A DNA stretch of 30,445 nucleotides from CBDHHC01 sp050633205 (GTDB lineage: Bacteria > Pseudomonadota > Alphaproteobacteria > Rhizobiales > CBDHHC01), in contig JBOEGA010000052.1 in the NCBI GenBank assembly GCA_050633205.1, positions 1 to 30,445 on the forward strand. Direction: 5' to 3'. The translations under genes were made by a program, and so were the position numbers. A model generated the notes under the pieces. That model was not told the DNA's origin and made no database searches. It saw only the letters and a list, made by a program, of their open reading frames with translations. Below, in pieces: positions 23,817 to 30,445 of the stretch. Position 1 is the stretch's first letter; every line of letters begins with the position of its first letter.

Positions 23817-25301
23817 TTGACTGAACAGTTGGAATCCACAGTTGACCGGATTAATGTTAATCCGGTCAACAAAAAGGAAAAAAGAGAGCTTTTCAAAGCA
23901 AGAGAAAAGATTTTCCCCAAGCGGGTTCAGGGTTTTTTCCGCGGATTTAAATGGTGGGTTATGTTCATAACCCTTGGCATCTATTATATCACTCCCTGGA
24001 TAAGGTGGGACAGGGGTCCCCATGCACCCGATCAGGCGGTCCTTATCGACCTTGCAAATGGACGCTTTTATTTCTTCTTCATTGAAATTTGGCCGCAGGA
24101 ACTTTTTTATGTAGCAGGCCTCCTGATTATGGCTGGCATAGGCCTGTTCCTCGTCACATCTACAGTTGGACGCGCATGGTGTGGCTATACCTGTCCGCAA
24201 ACCGTATGGGTAGACCTTTTCCTCTTCGTTGAGCGGCGCATCGAGGGTGACAGAAATGCCCGCATCAAATTGGACAAGGCCCCATGGACAATTGATAAAA
24301 TCACTAAACGCACCGTAAAACACATAACCTGGATATTAATTTCCGTTGCAACTGGTGGTGCATGGATTTTTTACTTTGCCGATGCTCCGGCGCTGGCTCA
24401 GGACTTTATACTCTTTCAGGCCCCTGCTATTGCCTATTATACAGTCGCTATTCTTACGGCAACCACATACATCCTCGCAGGCTATATGCGCGAACAGGTC
24501 TGTACCTATATGTGTCCCTGGCCAAGAATTCAGGCCGCTATGCTTGATGAAGATTCTCTCGTGGTAACCTACAATGACTGGCGGGGCGAACCAAGGTCCA
24601 GACACCAGAAGAAAAATAAAGCCCCTGATACACAACTGGGAGATTGTGTTGATTGCAACCAGTGTGTTGCTGTATGCCCTATGGGTATAGATATCCGTGA
24701 TGGGCAACAGCTGGAATGTATCACCTGCGCCTTATGTATAGATGCATGTGATAATGTTATGAAGAAACTGGATAAACCACTAAAACTCATCTCCTATTCC
24801 ACACTAAATGGTTACAATAATGCTGTTGCAGGCAAGCCGGAACCAACCACATTGCGGTCCTTTATCAGACCAAGAACATTTATTTATACTGCCATCTGGG
24901 CGGCAGCAGGCCTGCTGATGGTATTCATGCTGATGACAAGAGACAAACTGGACCTCAATATCCAGCATGACAGAAACCCTGTTTTCGTATTGCTGTCAGA
25001 TGGCTCTATCAAGAACGGATACACCATAAAAGTACTCAATATGCAGGCAAAACCCAGAACATTCACATTAAGCCTGAAAGGTTTTGATAAAGCCGGAATG
25101 AGACTGGCAGGCCCCGGACAAAAACTAAAAACCGCAATACAGATAGCAGCCAGTCCTGATGCATTGGCAAAAGTAAAGGTTTTTGTGCAGGTTAAGAAAT
25201 CTGAACTGAAAACTACTCATAAGTCATTTAAATTCGTTGTGCAGGATAACAACAGCGATGAACGCGCAACATACAGTGCAAAATTCGAAGCACCAAAATA
25301 A
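23817..25301 (+). CDS. ccoG: cbb3 oxidase assembly protein CcoG/FixG (membrane polyferredoxin)
   Basis: A 494-residue membrane iron-sulfur protein of the FixG/RdxA family, implicated in copper reduction during cbb3 assembly. Membrane helices lie near residues 45-62, 85-110, 158-178 and 195-215. CGYTCPQTVW and YMCPWPRIQAAM are the FixG signatures. Two ferredoxin-type clusters follow: CVDCNQCVAVCPMGID and CITCALCIDACDNVM. A final membrane helix (about 357-375) precedes a periplasmic Ig-like FixG_C domain. The start is a TTG at 23817 with AAGGAAG six bases upstream; the first in-frame ATG is over 40 codons inside, within the first membrane helix, so TTG initiation is strongly favoured. It lies 14 bp after ccoP. 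Confidence 0.95.
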   Translation: MTEQLESTVDRINVNPVNKKEKRELFKAREKIFPKRVQGFFRGFKWWVMFITLGIYYITPWIRWDRGPHAPDQAVLIDLANGRFYFFFIEIWPQELFYVAGLLIMAGIGLFLVTSTVGRAWCGYTCPQTVWVDLFLFVERRIEGDRNARIKLDKAPWTIDKITKRTVKHITWILISVATGGAWIFYFADAPALAQDFILFQAPAIAYYTVAILTATTYILAGYMREQVCTYMCPWPRIQAAMLDEDSLVVTYNDWRGEPRSRHQKKNKAPDTQLGDCVDCNQCVAVCPMGIDIRDGQQLECITCALCIDACDNVMKKLDKPLKLISYSTLNGYNNAVAGKPEPTTLRSFIRPRTFIYTAIWAAAGLLMVFMLMTRDKLDLNIQHDRNPVFVLLSDGSIKNGYTIKVLNMQAKPRTFTLSLKGFDKAGMRLAGPGQKLKTAIQIAASPDALAKVKVFVQVKKSELKTTHKSFKFVVQDNNSDERATYSAKFEAPK

Positions 25302-25319
25302 GTGAAAAGAGAGCACTCA

Positions 25320-25811
25320 ATGGTAACAGAAAAAGCAAATCGTGAATTCACCGGCTGGCACATGCTCATCATAATGCTTTTATTTTTCGGTGTAATTATT
25401 ACAGTTAATATTACAATGGCTATATTTGCTGCCAGTAGCTGGACCGGGCTTGTTGTAAAAAACTCCTACGTAGCCAGCCAGAACTTTAATGAACACCTTA
25501 ATAATGCTGAAAAACAGGCCAGACTTGGCTGGTCCAGCAACCTGACCACCAAAAACGGAAAGATTAACCTCACACTCCATGATAGCTTGGGAAAACCGTT
25601 AACTGGACTACAGGTAACCGCACTTATACAAAGACCTGCACATGAACGTGAAGATATTACGCTAAACCTGAAACAGAATAGTTCTGGCCAGTATTACCAT
25701 GAAAAAATTCTGACGGACGGCGCATGGAATATCAAGATAACAGCTAAGCATCCTGATCAGGATAACTACATTCAGATATTTAAAATTGAAGTAAGAAAAG
25801 AGCGGCTTTAA
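25320..25811 (+). CDS. ccoH: cbb3 oxidase assembly protein CcoH/FixH
   Basis: A 163-residue FixH-family protein with one N-terminal membrane helix (about residues 12-35) and a periplasmic beta-rich domain. Conserved features are TGWHMLIIML before and within the helix and NFNEHLNNAEKQARLGWSSN just after it. FixH is needed for cbb3 assembly together with the copper ATPase FixI. I choose ATG 25320 with AGAGAG upstream. The GTG at 25302, directly after the ccoG stop, would add six residues and has no ribosome site. Its stop codon abuts the ATG of ccoI. Confidence 0.92.
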   Translation: MVTEKANREFTGWHMLIIMLLFFGVIITVNITMAIFAASSWTGLVVKNSYVASQNFNEHLNNAEKQARLGWSSNLTTKNGKINLTLHDSLGKPLTGLQVTALIQRPAHEREDITLNLKQNSSGQYYHEKILTDGAWNIKITAKHPDQDNYIQIFKIEVRKERL

Positions 25812-28148
25812 ATGTCCTGCTGTAAATCCGGAAAAACAGAACCACCCAAAGAAACCTGCAGCTCAATGCAGGATACTCCTGATACCCTTCAGGAACATAA
25901 ACCGTGGGAAATCGAAAAACATCCAGGCTCCCTCCATATGGACATCAACGTCCCTGGAATGCACTGTGCAGGATGTATCAACAGAATAGAAAAAGCTCTT
26001 CATGCGCTGGATGGCATTAAAAAAGCCAGAGTAAACCTCTCAACAAAGCGTGTCTCTGTTGACTGGGATAATAAGAAGCTCTCCTCAGACAGGATCATGG
26101 AAACAATCGAAAGGCTTGGCTTTGAAGCTCAGCCTGATACACCGGATACCGCACAGAATATTACACCAGACCAGACAGGCAAAGCACTACTCCGTGCAAT
26201 GGCTGTAGCAGGCTTTGCTTCTGCAAATATCATGCTGCTATCTGTCTCCGTATGGTCAGGCACATCACACTCCACAACACTTTTGTTTCACTGGATATCA
26301 GCTCTTATTGCCCTGCCTGCAGTGATATATTCAGGACAGCCATTCTACAGTTCTGCCTGGAAATCTCTTCGAAACGGCCAGCTAAATATGGATGTTCCTA
26401 TCTCTCTTGCTGTTATACTTGCTGCCGGCATGAGCCTTTATGAAACCCTGACCCATGGTCATATGGCCTGGTTTGATGCATCCGTCATGCTGTTGTTCTT
26501 CCTGCTCATCGGCAGATATCTGGACCATATGATGCGTGAGCGTGCCCGCTCATCAGTAGCACAGCTTCTGTCACTCTCAGCTCCCGGAGCAACTGTCGTA
26601 ACGGAAGCAGGTGCCCGCATATACAAAAAAATTTCCGATCTGAAACCCGGCATGAGGATTGCTGTCGCCGCAGGGGAACGCATTCCTGCTGATGGTGATA
26701 TAGTAAAAGGCTCCAGTGAAATAGACAGCTCTCTGATAACAGGCGAAACAACTCCCGAACCGACAACTCAGGGAATGCGTGTTTATGCCGGAGCCATGAA
26801 CCTTACAGGCCCACTGGAAATAACTGTAAAATCAGTCGGAGCAGATACATTCCTCTCTGAAATGATCAGGTTGATGGAAGTCGCTGAACAGGGCAAGGCA
26901 AAATATGTAAAAATAGCAAACAGAGTCGCCCGCTTATACGCACCTGTTGTACATATACTGGCTGCTGCTACATTTCTTGGCTGGCTATTATATACCGGTG
27001 GCGATTGGCATACTTCACTCATGTATGCAGTCGCAGTACTTATCATAACCTGCCCCTGTGCTCTTGGACTTGCAGTACCTGTCGTACAGATCGTGGCTGG
27101 AGGAGTACTTTTCAAAAACGGCATCATGGTCAAGGACGGCGCTGCCCTTGAAAAACTATCCCAGATAGATACGGTATGCTTTGATAAAACAGGAACACTC
27201 ACTTTGGGACGTCCCGCATTTATTCAGAATGGCGTGCTTGATATAAATACACTGTCAATTGCTGCTGGTCTTGCCCGCCACAGTAACCACCCCTTATCAA
27301 AAGCCCTCACTCAGGTTGCGGAAAACAGCAACACTCCTTACGCCGAAATAACAGATATAAAAGAATATCCTGGCAACGGCCTTGAAGGAAAATGGAACGG
27401 CTCTACAATCCGTCTCGGCAATCGCACCTGGTGTGGCATGGATCAGGATAAAGAGAATAACAATCCCCACTCCTATCTGGAGCTGTGTATGAAAGCAGGA
27501 AATGCAAAACCTGTTTTCTTCCACTTTGAGGATGAACTCCGAAGCGATGCTGCACAAACCATTCACGCTTTGCACAAACAGAATCTGAAACTGGATATCT
27601 TGTCTGGTGACAGGGAAAGCGCTGTCAGATCTGTAGCAGACCGACTAAATATAACCACCTGTCATGCTCACCTGAAACCAAAAGACAAAGTTGACCATAT
27701 AGACAAACTTACCAGACAGGGACGAAAAGTTCTCATGGTAGGTGATGGTATTAATGACGCCCCTGCCCTTGCATCCGGATTTACATCTATGGCCCCTTCA
27801 ACAGCTTCCGATGTTGGTAGAACAGCGGCAGATTTTGTATTTCTTGGTGAAAAACTGGGTGCAATTGCCTTCACACTAAAAATCTCGAAACTGGCAACAT
27901 CACTGGTTAAACAGAACTTCGCTTTGGCTGCTATCTACAACATCATTGCGGTACCAATCGCAATTACAGGAAACGCAACTCCTCTGATTGCAGCTATAGC
28001 AATGTCATCATCATCGCTTATTGTGATACTGAATGCACTGCGCTTAAGACTTGGCCAGTATGAAGCAGATACAGAGATTTCAAAACAGAGTTATATTACA
28101 AAAACGACTGCGAATAACCCTTTCCCTCAACCAAAGGCAACATTATGA
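25812..28148 (+). CDS. ccoI: Copper-transporting P1B-type ATPase CcoI/FixI
   Basis: A 778-residue heavy-metal ATPase that exports copper for cbb3 oxidase assembly. A cysteine-rich start (MSCCKSGKTEPPKETC) precedes a heavy-metal-associated domain with the binding loop GMHCAGC (Cys52 and Cys55). Then come the membrane helices, the actuator motif ITGETTPE, the intramembrane CPC metal site (residues 414-416, in TCPCALGLAVP), the phosphorylated Asp458 in DKTGTLT, the HP motif in SNHPLSKAL, and the hinge GDGINDAPAL (about 644-653). The ATG follows the ccoH stop directly and the TGA overlaps the ccoS ATG by three bases, so translation is probably coupled. FixI types (CopA2-like) supply the oxidase and do not mainly serve copper resistance. 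Confidence 0.97.
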   Translation: MSCCKSGKTEPPKETCSSMQDTPDTLQEHKPWEIEKHPGSLHMDINVPGMHCAGCINRIEKALHALDGIKKARVNLSTKRVSVDWDNKKLSSDRIMETIERLGFEAQPDTPDTAQNITPDQTGKALLRAMAVAGFASANIMLLSVSVWSGTSHSTTLLFHWISALIALPAVIYSGQPFYSSAWKSLRNGQLNMDVPISLAVILAAGMSLYETLTHGHMAWFDASVMLLFFLLIGRYLDHMMRERARSSVAQLLSLSAPGATVVTEAGARIYKKISDLKPGMRIAVAAGERIPADGDIVKGSSEIDSSLITGETTPEPTTQGMRVYAGAMNLTGPLEITVKSVGADTFLSEMIRLMEVAEQGKAKYVKIANRVARLYAPVVHILAAATFLGWLLYTGGDWHTSLMYAVAVLIITCPCALGLAVPVVQIVAGGVLFKNGIMVKDGAALEKLSQIDTVCFDKTGTLTLGRPAFIQNGVLDINTLSIAAGLARHSNHPLSKALTQVAENSNTPYAEITDIKEYPGNGLEGKWNGSTIRLGNRTWCGMDQDKENNNPHSYLELCMKAGNAKPVFFHFEDELRSDAAQTIHALHKQNLKLDILSGDRESAVRSVADRLNITTCHAHLKPKDKVDHIDKLTRQGRKVLMVGDGINDAPALASGFTSMAPSTASDVGRTAADFVFLGEKLGAIAFTLKISKLATSLVKQNFALAAIYNIIAVPIAITGNATPLIAAIAMSSSSLIVILNALRLRLGQYEADTEISKQSYITKTTANNPFPQPKATL

Positions 28149-28288
28149 CCAACCTCCTCATCCTGATCCCTGTTGCTTTATTTCTTGGTGGACTTGGACT
28201 TGCAGCTTTTATCTGGTCCCTTAAATCCGGCCAGTTTGACGATATGGATGGAGCAGCCCAGCGCATTCTCATTGATGACGATGAATAA
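28145..28288 (+). CDS. ccoS: cbb3 oxidase assembly protein CcoS/FixS
   Basis: A 47-residue protein beginning MTNLLILIPVALFLGGLGLA. One membrane helix is followed by FIWSLKSGQFDDMDGAA and the acidic end LIDDDE. The phrase WSLKSGQFDD-x-GAAxRIL is the CcoS/FixS signature. It is required for insertion of redox cofactors into the oxidase in other bacteria. The ATG overlaps the ccoI stop (ATGA), which places it as last gene of the operon. Easily missed because of its length. Confidence 0.93.
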   Translation: MTNLLILIPVALFLGGLGLAAFIWSLKSGQFDDMDGAAQRILIDDDE

Positions 28289-28383
28289 ATACTACGATCC
28301 TCGCCGAACTGTTTTCCTTTTATCTTTACTTGCGATCAGGAATATATATTGAATTACCTGAGACGTAACTTACAGAGGCTGAA

Positions 28384-29208
28384 ATGAGCACGCAAAAAAT
28401 AAAAGCAAACAGGTTTAAGGAGCTCCATGAGCGGGATAGCTGCTTTGTCATTCCTAACCCCTGGGATACAGGTTCCACCAAAATCCTTGAGCAATATGGC
28501 TTTGAGGCGTTGGCCACCACCAGTGCCGGAGTTGCATTCTCTCTGGGTCTTCGTGATGGGCAAAGCGATACAACACGCGAGGATATTCTGAATAATGCAC
28601 GGCAGATTGTCGAAAATACCAGCCTGCCAGTCAGTGCAGACCTTGAAAACGGCTATTCAAATAATCCCGAGGTGATAGCTCGTACCATTAAGCTTGCTGC
28701 AGATACTGGACTTGTCGGCGGATCAATCGAAGACCGCACCATGGACAACAGCAACCCGATCCGCGATCTTGAACATGCAACAGAATGTATAAGAGCAGCT
28801 GTAGAGGCAAAAAATGCCCTGCCCTTCCACTTCACATTAACAGCAAGGGCTGAAAACTACCTCTTTGGTATTCAGGATCTTGATGACACTATCAGGCGCC
28901 TTCAGGCATTTCAGGAAGCAGGCGCTGATGTTCTATATGCTCCCGGCCTTACAACAAGGGAACAGATATCTGCTGTTATCTCATCAGTAGATCTACCGGT
29001 TAATGTAGTTATGGGACTAAGCGGTAACACTTTGACAAAAGCGGAGCTGGAAGAATTGGGTGTAACCCGGATAAGCCTTGGCTCGGCTTTAGCCAGAGCT
29101 GCATATGGCGCATTTCTTGATGCAATTGATGAAATAAAGGATCAAGGCACATTCACTTTCGCAGAAAAAGCAGCTCCTTTCAGCAAACTTAATGACTTCT
29201 TTGCATAA
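28384..29208 (+). CDS. Isocitrate lyase/phosphoenolpyruvate mutase family enzyme
   Basis: A 274-residue TIM-barrel enzyme of the ICL/PEP mutase superfamily. Family landmarks are FVIPNPWDTGSTKILE near residue 21, ATTSAGVAFSLG, and the metal-site region VSADLENGY (Asp86, Glu88). GGSIED follows (Glu116, Asp117), then LTARAENYLFG and PVNVVMG near the C-terminus. The KKCGH catalytic loop of true isocitrate lyase is absent and the protein is half that length, so it does not belong to the glyoxylate shunt. Relatives include methylisocitrate lyase, oxaloacetate hydrolase and carboxyphosphonoenolpyruvate mutase; I cannot choose between these. AGAGG lies eight bases upstream of the ATG. It follows the cco operon by 95 bp and ends at its own terminator. 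Confidence 0.88.
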   Translation: MSTQKIKANRFKELHERDSCFVIPNPWDTGSTKILEQYGFEALATTSAGVAFSLGLRDGQSDTTREDILNNARQIVENTSLPVSADLENGYSNNPEVIARTIKLAADTGLVGGSIEDRTMDNSNPIRDLEHATECIRAAVEAKNALPFHFTLTARAENYLFGIQDLDDTIRRLQAFQEAGADVLYAPGLTTREQISAVISSVDLPVNVVMGLSGNTLTKAELEELGVTRISLGSALARAAYGAFLDAIDEIKDQGTFTFAEKAAPFSKLNDFFA

Positions 29209-29224
29209 CAGGTTCTGACTGAAG

Positions 29225-29259
29225 CAGGTGCTGCCAGACACAGGCTGCACCTGTTTTTT
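29225..29259 (+). terminator. Rho-independent terminator after the ICL/PEP mutase-family gene
   Basis: CAGGTGC and GCACCTG pair; after a T-T mismatch, GCC and GGC extend the stem around a seven-base loop. Six T residues follow at once. It begins 16 bases after the stop codon and overlaps the last codon of the small convergent gene. Confidence 0.85.
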
Positions 29260-29425
29260 ATAAAAACAGCCTGAATGCCACAAAAGAAATCATTACCCCC
29301 CAGACAACCATATTCACAAATGAACGCAGAATTCCGCCATCCTGCTCTACAGTAATTCCCGTATACCGACGCACAAACTCACCGGGAAATAGAAATATCT
29401 TAGCCAGAATTTGAAGTACTGCCAT
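29258..29425 (-). CDS. Small membrane protein of unknown function (55 residues)
   Basis: Not recognised as a named family. The 55-residue product starts MAVLQILAKIFLFPGEFVRR and has a C-terminal membrane helix (about residues 36-53, FVNMVVWGVMISFVAFRLFL). Between them lies a short polar loop, YTGITVEQDGG. AAGGTGA lies five bases upstream of ATG 29425, which is the reason for preferring it over an upstream frame start at 29443. A strong ribosome site, membrane-protein-like composition and a position divergent from the nsrR-like gene, just across an AT-rich palindrome, argue that it is real. Its stop falls at the end of the terminator of the neighbouring gene. Function unknown; shared control with the divergent regulator is possible. 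Confidence 0.6.
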   Translation of the reverse strand: MAVLQILAKIFLFPGEFVRRYTGITVEQDGGILRSFVNMVVWGVMISFVAFRLFL

Positions 29426-29460
29426 AACTGTCACCTTACACATTTAATCATTCATATAAT

Positions 29461-29482
29461 ATGCATATTTAAATATACACTA
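29461..29482. promoter_or_regulatory. AT-rich palindrome in the divergent promoter region of the nsrR-like gene
   Basis: The stretch ATGCATATTTAAATATACAC is centred between 29470 and 29471. Seven of eight bases in the arms GCATATTT and AAATATAC are symmetric. It resembles the AT-rich, ATGCAT-containing sites bound by NsrR, and could be an autoregulatory operator serving both divergent genes. The match is by eye only. Confidence 0.4.
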
Positions 29483-29529
29483 TCTGGTGCTAAAAACAAC
29501 ATATGAAATGCATTATTTAGGATTTTCTC

Positions 29530-29931
29530 ATGCGACTGAACATGGCAAGCGACTTTGCACTTCGAATTCTAATTCTGCTGGCAAAGTCAGAAAACCCTTT
29601 GACAGTTGATAAGATTGCCTCTGAACTGGGCCTCGCCAAATCTCATGTCATGAAAATAGTAGCCAGACTGGGAAACCGGTCTTATGTAAAATCAACTCGG
29701 GGACGTGTTGGAGGCGTACAGATAGAGATGCCTCTCGATAAGATCAAAATAGGAGAAATTGTACGCCTGATGGAAGCCGACTTTTCAGTTGTGGAATGCC
29801 TGAAACCTGGTCACTGCGAATGCAATTTCGTAAACAAATGCGCCTTGAAACCCGTGATGCTGCAGGCCACAGATGCATTTCTTGCTGAACTTGATAAACA
29901 CACTCTGCAATCAGTAATAGAAAAAATGTAG
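29530..29931 (+). CDS. nsrR: Rrf2-family transcriptional regulator, NsrR-like
   Basis: A 133-residue Rrf2-family DNA-binding protein. The start MRLNMASDFALRILILLA corresponds to the NsrR opening (MRLTxFTDYALR in E. coli). A winged helix-turn-helix spans about residues 24-62 (TVDKIASELGLAKSHVMKIV, then the wing RGRVGG). Cysteines at 90, 96, 98 and 104 in VVECLKPGHCECNFVNKC lie where NsrR and IscR bind an iron-sulfur cluster, and the tail AFLAELDKHTLQSVI matches NsrR. In other bacteria NsrR represses nitric-oxide defence genes until its cluster reacts with NO. It carries one more cysteine than the usual three, so which three act as ligands is open. No strong ribosome site is seen before the ATG. 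An IscR-like role is less likely because no isc or suf genes are nearby. Confidence 0.78.
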   Translation: MRLNMASDFALRILILLAKSENPLTVDKIASELGLAKSHVMKIVARLGNRSYVKSTRGRVGGVQIEMPLDKIKIGEIVRLMEADFSVVECLKPGHCECNFVNKCALKPVMLQATDAFLAELDKHTLQSVIEKM

Positions 29932-30151
29932 TCTCAAATGCCTGTCAGGCAATAATATCACAAATATATACAACTTTAGTTATATCAGAACGCAAGCATA
30001 AAGAGGTATTTCTGCACCTCAAAACAGGAATAGTAATAGTAATTACAATCTGCCTGTTCTACGGTATTGAAAGATATGGAAAATCATCATAATATCTTGA
30101 TGAGCTGTGAGTAACGAAGCAATCCTATACCCGGACGGACAAATAATAACA
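29932..30151. other. Intergenic region after the nsrR-like gene
   Basis: About 220 AT-rich bases. A TGCCTGTCAGGCA palindrome lies about 10 bases after the nsrR-like stop and may be a weak terminator. The short pair GAGGT...ACCTC (about 30003-30020) is probably incidental. No gene can be supported, except that the next gene could begin at GTG 30107 within this region. Confidence 0.4.
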
Positions 30152-30445
30152 ATGAATATCGAGCCGATTATCAAGGAAGTTGAGGAAANNTTTTTATCTT
30201 TCTATCCCTCAGTCGCGTGTAGACGTGGTTAACAGGATCGTTTCCAAAAACCCAGATATTTCAAGCGACTTGGCAAGAGATCTGATCCTGTCGGCAGCTA
30301 TGGGCATTCGTGTTCCAAGCCCGAAATACCACGAACCTGAGGGCGTACTGGAAAACGCCAGCCAGCTTCTGGAGGAGTTCTGGTTTAACATAAGAACCGT
30401 CACCGCCAAAACACTCACATTCGAACCAGTTGACATAATCCTGAA
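30152..30445 (+). CDS. Unidentified protein, 5' part (contains an assembly gap; runs off the window end)
   Basis: I do not recognise this product. From ATG 30152 the frame reads MNIEPIIKEVEE, then meets NN at 30189-30190. After the gap a different plus-strand frame is open to the window edge (84 codons): FYLSIPQSRVDVVNRIVSKN, then PDISSDLARDLILSAAMGIR and so on. Its composition is protein-like and helical, with no membrane segment or known motif. If the true gap is one base (modulo three), the two parts join in frame. An in-frame GTG at 30107 would extend the N-terminus by 15 residues (MSNEAILYPDGQIIT). The opposite strand also has an open frame here (30209-30436), but it is rich in Ser/Thr/Leu without pattern and looks like a shadow. 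Confidence 0.5.
30189..30190. other. Assembly gap (NN) near the window end
   Basis: Two undetermined bases between GGAAA and a TTTTT run. Plus-strand frames on either side differ by one, so the placeholder length is wrong. Unlike the first gap, no duplicated flank is visible. Confidence 0.85.

Noticed and set aside
30209..30436. A 75-codon minus-strand frame at the window end
   Set aside because: The opposite strand has an equally long frame with more protein-like composition that continues past the window and links to coding sequence before the gap.
1..30445. CRISPR arrays, insertion sequences, prophage genes, tRNA and rRNA genes, toxin-antitoxin or other defence loci
   Set aside because: No regularly spaced repeats, transposase or integrase motifs, cloverleaf sequences or defence-type domains were seen anywhere in the window.

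Overview
The window looks like a draft contig from a free-living, probably marine, alphaproteobacterium of modest GC content (roughly 43-45% by eye). I cannot name the genus. The pointers are gltX next to gltA, a GatCAB-type amidotransferase subunit, the betaine-lipid pair btaA-btaB, a full fixNOQP/fixGHIS-type (cco) cytochrome oxidase locus behind an FNR/FixK-type palindrome, and an NsrR-like Rrf2 regulator. No rRNA, tRNA, CRISPR array or insertion sequence was seen. Two runs of NN (15664-15665 and 30189-30190) are assembly joins, and both break reading frames.

Layout. 1-617: 5' part of an arginase gene on the minus strand. 618-1244: non-coding. 1245-4154: gltX and gltA, closed by a terminator. 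4272-8135: a large methyl-accepting chemotaxis protein followed by a Tat-exported solute-binding protein. 8404-8661: a small GlsB/YeaQ-type membrane protein. 8708-10631 (minus): btaA-btaB for the phosphorus-free lipid DGTS. 10812-12293 (minus): gatB. 12505-13461: an orphan TrpX-like binding protein. About 13598-13852: a decayed serine-hydrolase tail. 13839-16638 (minus): a Cache-type sensor kinase with two tandem single-domain response regulators that are close paralogues. 16779-17981: an MFS transporter, convergent with a frame-broken LysE/RhtB exporter. 18721-19077: a VOC/glyoxalase-fold protein. 19140-20138 (minus): a hemerythrin-like protein followed by a host-attachment/baeRF-like protein. 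20406-28288: ccoN-ccoO-ccoQ-ccoP-ccoG-ccoH-ccoI-ccoS. 28384-29208: an isocitrate lyase/PEP mutase-family enzyme. 29258-29425 (minus): a 55-residue membrane protein. 29530-29931: an nsrR-like regulator. From 30152: the start of an unidentified gene running off the window.

How the genes fit together. The cco cluster encodes a cbb3-type oxidase (N, O, Q, P) and its assembly and copper-delivery factors (G, H, I, S), which suits growth at low oxygen. The palindrome TTGACATATGTCAA, between the oxidase operon and the divergent hemerythrin gene, suggests oxygen-responsive control of one or both. GluRS and GatB belong to the indirect route to Gln-tRNA(Gln), though whether this GluRS is non-discriminating cannot be read from sequence alone. 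BtaA/BtaB imply membrane remodelling, typically under phosphate shortage. The kinase with two regulators and the chemoreceptor/binding-protein pair are the sensory parts of the window.

Most of the window is ordinary chromosomal content. The most informative irregularities are the two NN joins, the double lesion in the LysE gene, the serine-hydrolase remnant, the duplicated response regulators, and the very small genes ccoQ, ccoS and the 55-residue membrane protein, which length cut-offs tend to miss.
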